A DNA stretch of 64,000 nucleotides from Bacteriovorax sp. GTDB lineage: Bacteria > Bdellovibrionota > Bacteriovoracia > Bacteriovoracales > Bacteriovoracaceae. The notes under the pieces were generated by a model. The model was not told where the DNA came from, ran no database searches, and saw only the letters and a list, made by a program, of their open reading frames with translations. The position numbers and the translations under genes are program-made. Numbering within the stretch: position 1 is the first letter of the stretch; each line of letters begins with the position of its first letter. The stretch spans positions 1 to 64,000 of the forward strand of contig JACMPM010000053.1 in the NCBI GenBank assembly GCA_014377485.1. The letters are read 5' to 3'. This document shows, piece after piece, positions 9,489 through 19,916 of this stretch.

Positions 9489-10111
9489 CTGGCCGTATCT
9501 TAATATGTTTTTTCTTAAGTTCGTGCGCAGCGATAAGTACAAATGTTGGCACGAATGCTCAGGCACCAGCCTTTTTAACCGGTAAATTTAAAAAAATCTG
9601 TATAGAAGGGTCGGGGAAGGGAAGAATTGAACTCGTGGGATCAAAATATACTTTCGCATACGAATCCCAAATTAATCGCCTAAAAAACCTCTTTGAACTT
9701 GCCTTGGATTTTCCCATAATTGGTGAAACCAAAGTGAGTTTGAGTTTAAATCCCAAAGAAGTTTCAAAACAAATCAGCCACTCTGAGTTGATTGAAGTTT
9801 TAAAGGAAAGGGTCGGTGAGAGATCTGACCGCGACCAGATTGTGAAAACGATTGAAGAGTTTTTTGTCTTTGCTTCTGACTTCATCCGCTACAAAGCTTC
9901 GGGGGTTTATCCGGCCCATTTCACTTCAAATTCTGAAAATAATCACTTTATTCTTGGAAGAGAGACACCTCATTATAATTTCCAGGTGGATAATTTTTCG
10001 GAAAACGAAAAGTATTTTGAGCGCACCGTTTTTAAAATTTTTCTAAAATCATCCTCAACAACTAATCCCATTATGACACTCTTTTTGGTACCCCAGTCTT
10101 GTGACAAGTAA
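9485..10111 (+). CDS. Putative lipoprotein; start probably at a non-canonical ATA overlapping the upstream stop (ORF caller start is GTG 9635)
   Basis: Frame upstream of 9635 is open and encodes 'ITGRILICFFLSSCAAISTNVGTNAQAPAFLTGKF' with lipobox LSSC (9515-9526). No ATG/GTG/TTG occurs in that frame between the stop at 9395 and 9635. Confidence 0.55.
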   Translation: MTGRILICFFLSSCAAISTNVGTNAQAPAFLTGKFKKICIEGSGKGRIELVGSKYTFAYESQINRLKNLFELALDFPIIGETKVSLSLNPKEVSKQISHSELIEVLKERVGERSDRDQIVKTIEEFFVFASDFIRYKASGVYPAHFTSNSENNHFILGRETPHYNFQVDNFSENEKYFERTVFKIFLKSSSTTNPIMTLFLVPQSCDK

Positions 10112-10218
10112 GAAAACGTTGCGTCAAAAAAAGTTGGCCTAAAAAAATGACAAATGCAATGCATTCTAGATATAAATAAAAGCCCGACAATTCTATTATG
10201 CATATAAAGGATTTTTAA

Positions 10219-11976
10219 ATGAAATTGCGAAACATCTTATTGAGTGTAATGAGCGCGTCTCTTTTGATTTTTTCAGGTTGTACTAAGAAACAAAATCCGA
10301 ACGAAAAGATTTTGAATCTAATTAGTGTAACAGAGATTAAAGGTTACGACCCTATCCAAGCTGACGATCTTTACTCAGGTAGAGAAATTTCAAAAATTTA
10401 TGAAGGTCTTCTTCAGTATCACTGGTTGAAAATGCCTTATGAATTAGTTCCCAATCTTGCAGCTGAAATGCCTACAATTTCAAAAGACGGAATCACTTAT
10501 ACTTTTAAATTGCGTCAGGGAGTAAAATTCCAAGATGATATTGCTTTTCCAGGTGGAAAAGGTCGCGAAATGGAAGCTTCCGATTTCGTTTATTCAATTA
10601 AGAGAATGGCCGATTCTAGAAATCAATCGACAGGTTGGTGGACTCTTGATGGAAAGTTGAAAGGATTAAATGAATGGAGAGATAAAAACTCAAAACTTGC
10701 TGTATCAAATTATGATGAAGAAGTTGAAGGTCTTAAAGCTATTGATAAATACACATTGCAATTTAAACTAGCAAAAACTTTTCCTCAGTTTATCTATACT
10801 TTGGCAATGCCATTTGCTTATGCTGTTCCTAAAGAAGTAGTGGCAAAATATGGTAAAGAATTTATCAATCATCCGGTTGGAACAGGTCCTTACGTTCTAC
10901 CAATTTTTGATCAAGGTAAAAAAATTACTTACACAAAGAACCCAACTTTTAGAGAAAAATTTTATCCAAGTGATGCTTCTCCTGAGTTAAAACATCTGTT
11001 AGGTGACGCTGGGAAAAGACTTCCTTTAGTGGATAAAGTTGTTGTTTACGTTATGAAAGAATCTCAACCTGCTTGGTTGAAACTCAATAAAGGTGAAGTC
11101 GATTACTATAGCGTTCCAAAGGACAATTTTGCTTCAGCTGTTAAAGATAATAAATTATCTGATGAACTGACAGCAAAAGGATTCATCCTTGAAATCGCAC
11201 CTCAATTAGATGTGACTTATACAGCTTTTAATTTTGAGAATAAACTTTTCCACAATAAGAAATTAAGACAAGCAATGTACATGGCGTATGATGAAGGGAA
11301 AGCAAATACGTTGTTCTACAACAACACTGCATTTCCTGCTCAATCAATTATTCCTCCTGGAATTGCTGGTATAAATCCTAATTATAAAAATCCATTCAAA
11401 GGTCCTAAGTTAGAAGAAGCTAAAAAATTATTAGCTGAAGCTGGATACCCGGGAGGTATTGGTCTTCCTGAATTAAAATACGATATTCCAGACTCAACGA
11501 CATCTAGACAAATGGGTGAGTATTTCCAAAAGCAAATGGAACAAATTGGAGTAAAAATAAAAATCCTTTCCAGTCCATGGCCAGAATTCCAAGCAAAAGT
11601 AAAAAAGAAATCAGTTGAGATTTATGGTTTAGCTTGGGGTGCAGATTATCCAGATGCTGAAAACTTCCTACAACTATTTTATGGTCCAAATAAATCTCCA
11701 GGCGCTAACGGATCAAACTATGACGAACCAGGATTCAATAAAGAATTTGAAGTGGCAACTCAGATGCAAGATTCTCCAGAGAGAACTGCTAAGTATGAAA
11801 AAATGAATAAGTTTTTAGCTGAAGAAGTTGTTGCCCTTTTTGGAGTGCATAGACAAGCTTACATTATGGAACAAGGTTGGTTAAGAAATTATCATCCAAC
11901 TGATCTTCACCATGATGCTGTTCAATACTTAAATATTGATACGGCAAAAAAAGCAGAACTAATAAAGAAATTTTAA
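10219..11976 (+). CDS. oppA: Peptide ABC transporter substrate-binding lipoprotein
   Basis: Lipobox 'LIFSGC', SBP family 5 pattern ('LNLISVTEIKGYDPIQADD...YEGLLQYHW'); followed by oppBCDF. Confidence 0.92.
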   Translation: MKLRNILLSVMSASLLIFSGCTKKQNPNEKILNLISVTEIKGYDPIQADDLYSGREISKIYEGLLQYHWLKMPYELVPNLAAEMPTISKDGITYTFKLRQGVKFQDDIAFPGGKGREMEASDFVYSIKRMADSRNQSTGWWTLDGKLKGLNEWRDKNSKLAVSNYDEEVEGLKAIDKYTLQFKLAKTFPQFIYTLAMPFAYAVPKEVVAKYGKEFINHPVGTGPYVLPIFDQGKKITYTKNPTFREKFYPSDASPELKHLLGDAGKRLPLVDKVVVYVMKESQPAWLKLNKGEVDYYSVPKDNFASAVKDNKLSDELTAKGFILEIAPQLDVTYTAFNFENKLFHNKKLRQAMYMAYDEGKANTLFYNNTAFPAQSIIPPGIAGINPNYKNPFKGPKLEEAKKLLAEAGYPGGIGLPELKYDIPDSTTSRQMGEYFQKQMEQIGVKIKILSSPWPEFQAKVKKKSVEIYGLAWGADYPDAENFLQLFYGPNKSPGANGSNYDEPGFNKEFEVATQMQDSPERTAKYEKMNKFLAEEVVALFGVHRQAYIMEQGWLRNYHPTDLHHDAVQYLNIDTAKKAELIKKF

Positions 11977-11995
11977 TTTTTGGTAATTTAATAAA

Positions 11996-12937
11996 ATGAA
12001 TTTGTACGCATATATTTTTCGCAGACTCCTTTATGTCATTCCAGTACTTCTAGGGGTCTGTTTAATTATTTTTGTTCTCTTTAACCTTGTAGCCCCAGAC
12101 CCGGCCTATACTCTATTAGGTAAGCATGCAACTCTCAAACAGATTGCAGAACTTCACCACGAGTTAGGAATGGATAAGCCATACTTCATGCAATATTTAG
12201 ATACTGTGAAAACAGCTTTCACTTTTGATTTTGGTTATTCATGGAGTTCAAAGCAAAATATCTGGGAAATGATTAAGACAGGGGCCGGACCTTCTCTTGC
12301 TATCACTGGGCCGCTTTTCGTCTTCTCAAATATTATAGCTATTTCTCTAGCGTTGCTGGTTGCCTTCTATAGAGGAAAGCTTATTGATAAGTTTGTTTTA
12401 ATTTTATCAATTGCAGGGATGAGTATTCCAAGTTTGGCTGTTGTTCTTTTTGGACAATACTTTTTTGCTTACAAACTTGGTTGGTTTGAAATTTCAGGTT
12501 ATGAATTTGGATTTCCAAATTTCATTCCTTACGTCATTCTTCCCATCATTCTTTATATAGTCATTTCATTTGGTGCTGACACCAGGTTTTATAGAACAGT
12601 TATTCTTGATGAAGCTTATCAAGACTATGTTCGTACTGCCCGCTCAAAGGGTTTGTCGGAATTGAAAGTCATGTTTAAGCATGTTCTAAAAAATTCGATG
12701 ATTCCAATTTTAACTAATATTATTATTCAAATTCCGAGTTTAATACTTGGACTTTTATTTGCGGAATCTTTTTTTAGTATCCCTGGTTTAGGGGCAATGA
12801 CCATCAATGCAATTAATAATAGTGATTTTCCGGTAATTAAAGCGATGACTATTATGAGTGCAGTTGGATTTATTCTTTTTGGAGTACTTACAGATGTTCT
12901 TTATACTGTAGTTGATCCAAGAATGAAGTTGAACTAG
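11996..12937 (+). CDS. oppB: Peptide ABC transporter permease
   Basis: 'YIFRRLLYVIPVLLGVCLIIF', EAA loop 'YVRTARSKGLSELKVMFKHVLKNS'. Confidence 0.93.
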   Translation: MNLYAYIFRRLLYVIPVLLGVCLIIFVLFNLVAPDPAYTLLGKHATLKQIAELHHELGMDKPYFMQYLDTVKTAFTFDFGYSWSSKQNIWEMIKTGAGPSLAITGPLFVFSNIIAISLALLVAFYRGKLIDKFVLILSIAGMSIPSLAVVLFGQYFFAYKLGWFEISGYEFGFPNFIPYVILPIILYIVISFGADTRFYRTVILDEAYQDYVRTARSKGLSELKVMFKHVLKNSMIPILTNIIIQIPSLILGLLFAESFFSIPGLGAMTINAINNSDFPVIKAMTIMSAVGFILFGVLTDVLYTVVDPRMKLN

Positions 12938-12945
12938 GGGCTAAC

Positions 12946-13812
12946 GTGAGTACAGAAATAAAACAATCCAAGTCTCTATTGCATAATGCTCTTTTAAGAA
13001 TTGTCAGCGAGAAAATTTCTTTAGCTGCTTTAATTATTGTCGGTATTTATTTTCTAGTTGCTATTCTTACCGGTGCTGGACTTTTAGCCTCAGATTGGGG
13101 GAAAGAAATAGGTGCATCTTATATGGCACCAAGTTCAATTTCTTATTTTGGTACTGATATATTTGGAAGAAGTGTTCTTTTGAAAACGCTTAAGGCAACT
13201 GAGACTGCAGTTGTGATTGGTTTAGTTGTTTCAGTTATTGCTATAGTTATTGGAACGACTTTGGGAATGATCGCCGGATATTTTGGTGGTTTTATCGATG
13301 AAATTATCGTTTGGTTTTATACAACTTTTTCTTCAATACCAAACATTATGCTACTGGTAGCGATTGCTTTTATACTAGGTAAAGGCACAACAACTATCTT
13401 TTTATCTTTGGGATTAACCAGTTGGGTAGGGCTCTGTAGAATTGTTAGAGCTGAAGTAATGAAACATAAAGAAAGAGAATATATCCATGCTGCAAATGCA
13501 ATTGGAGCGTCTCACCTAAGAAAGTTATGGAGTCATCTATTGCCCAATATCTCCCATTTATTAATTATCAACTTTACTCAGACTTTCGACTCAGCAATTA
13601 AAGCGGAAGTTGTTCTATCATTTTTAGGTTTAGGAGTTGTAGGACGTCCTAGCTGGGGAACAATGATTGATGATTCAAAATTAGAATTAGCTCGTGGAGT
13701 TTGGTGGCAATTAGCAGCTGCAACTTTAGCGATGTTTTTAATCGTATTAGCATTTAACATTTTAGGAGACGCTCTTCGTGATGCGCTCGATCCTAAACTG
13801 AAAGGAAAATAA
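12946..13812 (+). CDS. oppC: Peptide ABC transporter permease (GTG start)
   Basis: '[12 protein letters not shown]', '[23 protein letters not shown]', C-terminal '[14 protein letters not shown]'. Confidence 0.93.
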   Translation: MSTEIKQSKSLLHNALLRIVSEKISLAALIIVGIYFLVAILTGAGLLASDWGKEIGASYMAPSSISYFGTDIFGRSVLLKTLKATETAVVIGLVVSVIAIVIGTTLGMIAGYFGGFIDEIIVWFYTTFSSIPNIMLLVAIAFILGKGTTTIFLSLGLTSWVGLCRIVRAEVMKHKEREYIHAANAIGASHLRKLWSHLLPNISHLLIINFTQTFDSAIKAEVVLSFLGLGVVGRPSWGTMIDDSKLELARGVWWQLAAATLAMFLIVLAFNILGDALRDALDPKLKGK

Positions 13813-13813
13813 A

Positions 13814-14809
13814 ATGGCCGAGAAGGTTTTAGAAGTAAAAGATCTCGTTGTTGAATTTAGAACTGACCGTGGAGCAGTTAAAGCGGTTAACGGCGTTAAC
13901 TTTGACGTCTTTAAAGGAAAAACAGTCGGTATCGTAGGTGAGTCTGGATCTGGGAAATCAGTAACAGCTCTAGCGATTATGGGATTAATTCCAAATCCAC
14001 CAGGACGAATTGCCAATGGCCAAATTCTTTTCGAAGGAAAGAGTTTAGTTAATATGTCGGCAAGTGAAATGAGAAAAATCAGAGGAAATAAAATTGCCAT
14101 GATTTTTCAAGAGCCAATGACTTCATTGAATCCAGTTTTTACTATTGGAAATCAAATTGAAGAAGTAATAGAACTTCATCAGCCTCATTTATCAAGATCC
14201 CTTAGAACTGCAAAAGCGGTCGATATGTTACGTCTGGTCGGAATTCCTTCTCCAGATAAAAGAATAAATGAATACCCACACCAACTCTCTGGTGGGATGA
14301 GACAGCGTGTAATGATCGCTATCGCACTTTCGTGTGAACCAGATGTTCTTATTGCAGATGAACCGACAACTGCTCTAGACGTTACGATTCAAGCTCAAAT
14401 TTTAGAGTTGATGAAAAAGCTTCAAAAAGAATTGGGAATGGGAATTATTCTTATCACTCACGATCTAGGCGTTGTCGCTGAAACTTGTGACACTGTCGCT
14501 GTTATGTATTGCGGACAAATTGTAGAGAGTGCAGATGTAAATACTCTGTTCAATCATCCAGCTCATCCATATACAAAAGGTTTGATGGATTCAATTCCGT
14601 CATTTGATTCAACGAGTGGAAGTAAAAAAGAAAGACTTCAAACAATTGAAGGGATGGTGCCTTCATTGTTCGATCTTCCTAATGGATGTAATTTTCAGGA
14701 TAGATGTTCAAAAGTAACTGATGCATGTCGTGGATCTCAAGGAGACCCCATTTTGAAACCGTCTAAAGGTGAAGGCCACTATGTGGCTTGCTTTAATCCA
14801 CTCAACTAA
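13814..14809 (+). CDS. oppD: Peptide ABC transporter ATP-binding protein
   Basis: Walker A GESGSGKS, signature LSGGMRQR, Walker [13 protein letters not shown], oligopeptide C-terminal domain with cysteines. Confidence 0.94.
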   Translation: MAEKVLEVKDLVVEFRTDRGAVKAVNGVNFDVFKGKTVGIVGESGSGKSVTALAIMGLIPNPPGRIANGQILFEGKSLVNMSASEMRKIRGNKIAMIFQEPMTSLNPVFTIGNQIEEVIELHQPHLSRSLRTAKAVDMLRLVGIPSPDKRINEYPHQLSGGMRQRVMIAIALSCEPDVLIADEPTTALDVTIQAQILELMKKLQKELGMGIILITHDLGVVAETCDTVAVMYCGQIVESADVNTLFNHPAHPYTKGLMDSIPSFDSTSGSKKERLQTIEGMVPSLFDLPNGCNFQDRCSKVTDACRGSQGDPILKPSKGEGHYVACFNPLN

Positions 14810-14838
14810 TTTTTTAGGTAATTTTAAGGATTGAAAAT

Positions 14839-15813
14839 ATGAGCGAGTATTTAATTGAAGTAAAAGATCTTTGCAAAAAATTCCCAATTAAAGGTGGATT
14901 ATTTGGTAGAGAAGTTGGTGCAGTCAACGCTGTTAACAACGTAAGCTTTAAAATTAAAAAAGGTGAAACTCTTGGTCTAGTTGGTGAATCTGGTTGTGGA
15001 AAAACAACTCTAGGCCGCTCTTTACTAAGATTGATCGAGCCTACATCGGGCCAAATTATCTTCAATGGCCAGAATATTGTTAATTATACACCAGCTGAAA
15101 TGAGAGCTGTAAGAAGAAAAATGCAGATCATTTTTCAAGATCCATATGCTTCTCTCAATCCAAGAATGACGGTTGGTGATATTCTCGCCGAGCCAATGGA
15201 AATTCACGGACTACATACTGAAAAAAGTAAAAGAAAAGCTCGTATGCTTGAACTACTTAACCAAGTTCAACTACCGGCAGATGCTTTAAATAAATATCCA
15301 CATGAATTCTCAGGTGGTCAAAGACAACGTATTTGTATTGCTCGCGCTCTTGCAGTAGAGCCAGAATTTATTGTTTGTGATGAACCTGTTTCTGCTTTAG
15401 ATGTTTCAGTACAAGCTCAGGTGGTAAATCTTTTGATGGATCTTCAGCGAGATCTTGGTTTAACTTTTCTTTTTATTGCTCACGATTTAAAAGTTGTAGA
15501 GTATATTTCAAATAGAGTTGCGGTTATGTATCTTGGAAATATGGTTGAAGTTGCTGAGTCAAGTGAGCTATATGGTCATGCAAAACATCCGTATACCAAA
15601 GCTCTTTTCTCGGCTATTCCTCATGCAAGTACTGCAGGTCGAGCAGGTCGAATTATTCTGGAAGGGGATATTCCAAGCCCAATGAATCCTCCATCGGGAT
15701 GTCATTTTAATCCAAGATGCTGGAATGCTACGGAAGAATGTCGTGTAAATTTTCCTCCAATCACAAATCAGTCAGGTACTCACCAGTACCGTTGTTATAA
15801 TCCGATAAAATAA
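14839..15813 (+). CDS. oppF: Peptide ABC transporter ATP-binding protein
   Basis: Walker [29 protein letters not shown]. Confidence 0.94.
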   Translation: MSEYLIEVKDLCKKFPIKGGLFGREVGAVNAVNNVSFKIKKGETLGLVGESGCGKTTLGRSLLRLIEPTSGQIIFNGQNIVNYTPAEMRAVRRKMQIIFQDPYASLNPRMTVGDILAEPMEIHGLHTEKSKRKARMLELLNQVQLPADALNKYPHEFSGGQRQRICIARALAVEPEFIVCDEPVSALDVSVQAQVVNLLMDLQRDLGLTFLFIAHDLKVVEYISNRVAVMYLGNMVEVAESSELYGHAKHPYTKALFSAIPHASTAGRAGRIILEGDIPSPMNPPSGCHFNPRCWNATEECRVNFPPITNQSGTHQYRCYNPIK

Positions 15814-15832
15814 TTCTATCCTTGACGGAAAG

Positions 15833-15857
15833 ACTCTCTTTATTAAAGGGAGTTTTT
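15833..15857 (+). terminator. Intrinsic terminator after opp operon
   Basis: ACTCTCTTT-atta-AAGGGAGT (one G-T wobble) followed by TTTTT. Confidence 0.75.
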
Positions 15858-15932
15858 CTGAGCAATATTAATCATTTTAATTCAATTTATTTATTTTATC
15901 TCCGAAAAGCCTAAGGTAGTAACCCTCTCAAA

Positions 15933-16838
15933 ATGGTTTTTATTTTGGCAAAACTGGAATTAAATTTAAAAGATGTGAAAGGATTTATTCTTTCTCCAGG
16001 AAATATTTTTTGGCAACAAAATTCAGGTGCCCATGTTTTGTTGTCAGCAAAATCAGATTTTCTCAATTACCTATTGATAGAGAAACTTTCTAAATCCAAT
16101 TATATTTTACTTATTGAAAATCAAATCGATTTGCAGCTACAACACGACTTTGTTTTTTATTTTAAAAGTCACCAATTAGAAATATTAATAAAAGAAAAGT
16201 TGCAGTGGCGCTTGAAGCTGATGGGGCTGTTCTCTCTAGAGCTGGCAAGGGACGAAGTCTCACAGTTTGAAATTGATCAGCTTATGTGGAAAGTTTTTTC
16301 GAGAGTTGAGCATGAAGAGGCCAAGAAGTTTTTGGATAAAGACATTGATCTTTTTAAGAGAGGCATGAGTATTGCTGCCAGCTATACTATTTGCGCTTTT
16401 CTTTTAGGCTATTACAGCGATGCATTTTTAACAAAAATTTTTAATGAAACATTCTTAAATCTAATGGATTTGAATATTTCAGTACCAATTCAGACTTTAA
16501 AAATACAATTAGAAAAAATTCGAAATCTTGAACATTTAACAGCTGAAGATAACCATATGCTTGAAGATATATACCAACTGGGCAATAACAAAAATGTAAT
16601 CTTGGCCGAGCGTTATGATGGTTCTGGATACAGGCAAATTAATAAAAGTGAAATGAATGACCTGGAGATAGTGCTTGTTGCTTTAAACGAGCATTACTCA
16701 TTTGAGGATAGCTCTCACAAATCTATATTTTTCGAAATAAAAAAATCACAATTTAAATGTGATGAGAAAATTTTGAATGTGATGAGAAAATGTGTCGAAA
16801 CAAAAAAAAATATAGTGCCCATTGGAAAAGGTGCTTAA
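15933..16838 (+). CDS. Degenerate HD-GYP-like domain protein
   Basis: C-terminal 'EHLTAEDNHMLEDIYQLGNNKNVILAERYDGSGYRQINKSEMNDLEIVLVALNEHYSF' resembles the 'LT.eE...i...H......ERxDGSGYP....g..I....ri....D.y' part of HD-GYP; no catalytic HD seen and GYP reads GYR. Confidence 0.5.
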   Translation: MVFILAKLELNLKDVKGFILSPGNIFWQQNSGAHVLLSAKSDFLNYLLIEKLSKSNYILLIENQIDLQLQHDFVFYFKSHQLEILIKEKLQWRLKLMGLFSLELARDEVSQFEIDQLMWKVFSRVEHEEAKKFLDKDIDLFKRGMSIAASYTICAFLLGYYSDAFLTKIFNETFLNLMDLNISVPIQTLKIQLEKIRNLEHLTAEDNHMLEDIYQLGNNKNVILAERYDGSGYRQINKSEMNDLEIVLVALNEHYSFEDSSHKSIFFEIKKSQFKCDEKILNVMRKCVETKKNIVPIGKGA

Positions 16839-19351
16839 GTAAAATTGGAGTAAGGGGCTTGAATCACTTGACGAAAAAAAGAATCTTAATCTCGACTGAG
16901 CAACAAAATGCTCAGGTGGGAGCTTTTTTTCGTGAATTAGGATTAGAGCTTTGTTCGGTGTTTGATAAAGAGCATCTTGCAGATTACCTATTCATCGTTG
17001 ATGATTACCTGGAAGAACTAAAAATTCTTCCAAGAATTCAGACTAAAAAAATGATCGCTCCAACTTGTTTGTCCGAGGTTCGAGGTTTTTTCGACGAAAA
17101 CCTTATCAATGAAAAGCTCTCGAGAACTCTATTGAGTTCTTATTTTAGTGATGCTCAGGATTTTGACTTAGTTGATCGCTTTTCAAAAGATTTTCAAGAT
17201 GTTTTTACCCTGAAAATACATGATTATTTAAATGTCGGTTATTTTATTGATACGATTGTAGTTGAAGCTTATAAAAACAAGTTTGACTTCGATAAAATAA
17301 GAAATTATCTCAATATCGTTTTTAATTATTCTCTAAAATTAATAGAACAAAACGATGGTCATCCACCTATTGAAGTCTCATTTTCGTATTCCAATACAGG
17401 GTTTGCGGTTCAAGTTTCAATGGATGCCCCTGATTTAAATGTAAGCAAAGAATTTAATTCCAATGGCGAGAAGTTAATTAATTTTTCTTCGAATACCAAT
17501 TATTTTGAAGTTAGTTATTTAAAAAAGAGAGAGAGACTTTACCTATCTTCACTTTGGTTTAAAGAAAAAAATCTTCAATCTTTTAAATCATATTTTCTTA
17601 CTGAAATAGGTGAACGAAAAAGTCTTAAAGAAACGAATTCTACCTTGATTAATCGTTTGGATGAGGGCACGGAAATTGTATCTTACGAAGCTGTTAGTAA
17701 TAAAGCTGACCAGTCTAAAAAACTTCATTTGGCTCGAAAGTTTTGTTTGTTTATTAAGAACTTCAGAACAAGCGAAGAGTCACCAGTTGAACTTGCTTCA
17801 CTCACAATTGATGATATTGATACTTATCTTGCAAATTACCCGAGGCCAGACGCAATCCTTGCCGTTGATTTAGAAATAAAGAATTTTATTATTAAATTAT
17901 TAAATGACGACAGCTTATTCGATGGAGTAACTGACTATATTCAAAAAATTGCCAACTCCAACCTGGACTCTCATGTAGATGAAATTCAACGTATTTTAGG
18001 ACAGAAATCTCTGGAAGATATCTCTGAGATCATTAAGATAAGTGCAGGGCCTAAGGATGATAGTAATGATGTGATGAGAGTTAGTGGATGGACTGAGGCT
18101 AAAAATGAAGAAGAGTGGAAAGTAAAACGCACTGGCTTGATAGAACAAATTAAAGAACAAGTAATAAAAATTCAATCTTCTGGGCGAAATGTTGTTGAAT
18201 CCGATATTATTAAAATTGTTTCACTGGAACTCGGTGTTGATCCCGAAGTAGTAAAAAGTGTAGTTAAAGGTTTGGTTGATGAGGCTGTCAGTAGTGAATT
18301 GGTTAAAAAAGAAAAATTAGAGGACGCATTCGCACTACGTTTTCTGTCTCAACAGCCTGGTCAAGATGCTGCTCGTGAAAAATTAGAAGGACAAATTCTT
18401 CGCATGAAAAAAATCATGGATCAAATGCGTTCTGAGATTGTAAAACTTCTCGTAGAAGCCGAAGCATCTAAGAAGGAAAGAAGTTCTCCGTTTGGTGATG
18501 AACAAACATCTGAGTTGTTAGATCTTAAACAAGCACTTACAAAAACTCTCGAGATGATGAAAACGAAAGAGAAAATTGCACAAAAACAAAAAACAGATTT
18601 CGAGCAAATTTTGTCAGCTAAAGAAAATAAAATTCAAACACAGGAAACATACCTTGAACAATTAAAGGGTGAATTTTCTAGAAGTCGTGAATTTGCCAAT
18701 GAAGAAAAATTAGAATTGTTACAGGTTGAAAATAACAGCCTTACGTCTCGGCTTGAACTCGCTAATCGAAAAATTAATATCATTAACGAAAATATGAATA
18801 AACTGGATAATGATTCTACTGCGAAAAAAGAGAAAGAGCTTGTGACTTTAAAAACTAATATGCAAATGGCTCAAGCTTTGATTGAGAAATTCAAACATGA
18901 GCGATCTGACCTTGAAAGTAAACTTCTTGAGGAAAAAGAAAAAAATATAAAGTTAAGAGATGAAAAGGGCGTGACGGGCGGGCCTTCAAAAGAGCAGGTA
19001 GAAAAAGACTTGTTGATGACTAATCTCCAGGCCGAGAAAAAAAGCTTGGAAGAAAAATACAGAGCTCAGGTTTTGGAGCTTAAAAAAATGGAGCAAAAAC
19101 TCAAGTTTACAACTGCTCAATTGGAAGAATCCCAAAAACGTAAAGCACAGCCAGCCGTTGCGTCTACCAAGAGTAATGAGACCTATATTAAACAGCTAGA
19201 AAATGCCAATGCGAGGATTACTGAAGCCAATAATGAAGTTACCGAGAAGAAAAAAGAAGCTATTAAACTAAAACAAGAAAACACACTTCTAGCTTCAAAA
19301 GTGTCCGAACTTGAAAAAAAACTAGGTAATAGTGAGAAAAAAGCAGCTTAA
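16790..19351 (+). CDS. Large coiled-coil protein of unknown function (start probably the TTG near 16858-16870)
   Basis: Long open frame; C-terminal ~350 aa is charged heptad-rich coiled coil; N-terminus 'KKRILISTEQQNAQVGAFFRELGLELCSVFDKEHLADYLFIVDD' is vaguely receiver-like. Confidence 0.75.
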   Translation: MCRNKKKYSAHWKRCLSKIGVRGLNHLTKKRILISTEQQNAQVGAFFRELGLELCSVFDKEHLADYLFIVDDYLEELKILPRIQTKKMIAPTCLSEVRGFFDENLINEKLSRTLLSSYFSDAQDFDLVDRFSKDFQDVFTLKIHDYLNVGYFIDTIVVEAYKNKFDFDKIRNYLNIVFNYSLKLIEQNDGHPPIEVSFSYSNTGFAVQVSMDAPDLNVSKEFNSNGEKLINFSSNTNYFEVSYLKKRERLYLSSLWFKEKNLQSFKSYFLTEIGERKSLKETNSTLINRLDEGTEIVSYEAVSNKADQSKKLHLARKFCLFIKNFRTSEESPVELASLTIDDIDTYLANYPRPDAILAVDLEIKNFIIKLLNDDSLFDGVTDYIQKIANSNLDSHVDEIQRILGQKSLEDISEIIKISAGPKDDSNDVMRVSGWTEAKNEEEWKVKRTGLIEQIKEQVIKIQSSGRNVVESDIIKIVSLELGVDPEVVKSVVKGLVDEAVSSELVKKEKLEDAFALRFLSQQPGQDAAREKLEGQILRMKKIMDQMRSEIVKLLVEAEASKKERSSPFGDEQTSELLDLKQALTKTLEMMKTKEKIAQKQKTDFEQILSAKENKIQTQETYLEQLKGEFSRSREFANEEKLELLQVENNSLTSRLELANRKINIINENMNKLDNDSTAKKEKELVTLKTNMQMAQALIEKFKHERSDLESKLLEEKEKNIKLRDEKGVTGGPSKEQVEKDLLMTNLQAEKKSLEEKYRAQVLELKKMEQKLKFTTAQLEESQKRKAQPAVASTKSNETYIKQLENANARITEANNEVTEKKKEAIKLKQENTLLASKVSELEKKLGNSEKKAA

Positions 19352-19410
19352 TTCAAATTTTTCTTGTCAGTCTAAGGCAATTTGAGTAAAAATCATTTCT
19401 ACAAAACGAC

Positions 19411-19493
19411 GCCCTGCTGGTGAAATTGGCAGACACGCCAGACTTAGGATCTGGTGCGCAAGCGTGGGGGTTCAAGTCCCTCGCAGGGCACCA
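19411..19493 (+). tRNA. tRNA-Leu (anticodon UAG), CCA encoded
   Basis: Acceptor GCCCTGC/GCAGGGC + A + CCA; anticodon arm CCAGA-CTTAGGA-TCTGG; T arm GGGGGTTCAAGTCCC. Confidence 0.96.
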
Positions 19494-19916
19494 TTCTTTT
19501 TTTAACTATCTACATTACAAAGTTTTTTTTAAATCATTTCTTATTGTTAAGATCAAAATAGAATTTTTTTTTCAAGAAAATTTCAAATCAAAATAAGATC
19601 AGACGAAAAATCGTTAGCTATTTAAGGATACCGTAATAATTTTTTTATTTCTGTATCTTTGAATTAAGTTTAAACATGGGAAGTTCAAAAGAGTTGGTAG
19701 TCTCAAAGAAGTTTTACTTCACTATACTCAGCACTTTTAACATCACCATTACAAATCATTAAGATATTATTTACAATCTTTATGTTCTTGTTTCCTCTAG
19801 AGTAATTTTAAGTCTAGCTAAAGAAAAAAAATTTACATAGGACCTATAATTTCTTTAGAAATTGATGTAGGTTCAGCTTCATATTTTTAGCTTTTTAAAT
19901 CTAGAATGAGGAAGGA

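Noticed and set aside
13762-14100. 112-aa minus-strand ORF across oppC/oppD
   Set aside because: Overlaps two strongly supported opp genes on the opposite strand; no domain.
19494-19916. AT-rich gap after tRNA-Leu considered as a possible integration (att) site or ncRNA
   Set aside because: No integrase, no repeated tRNA 3' end seen by eye, no convincing conserved structure.
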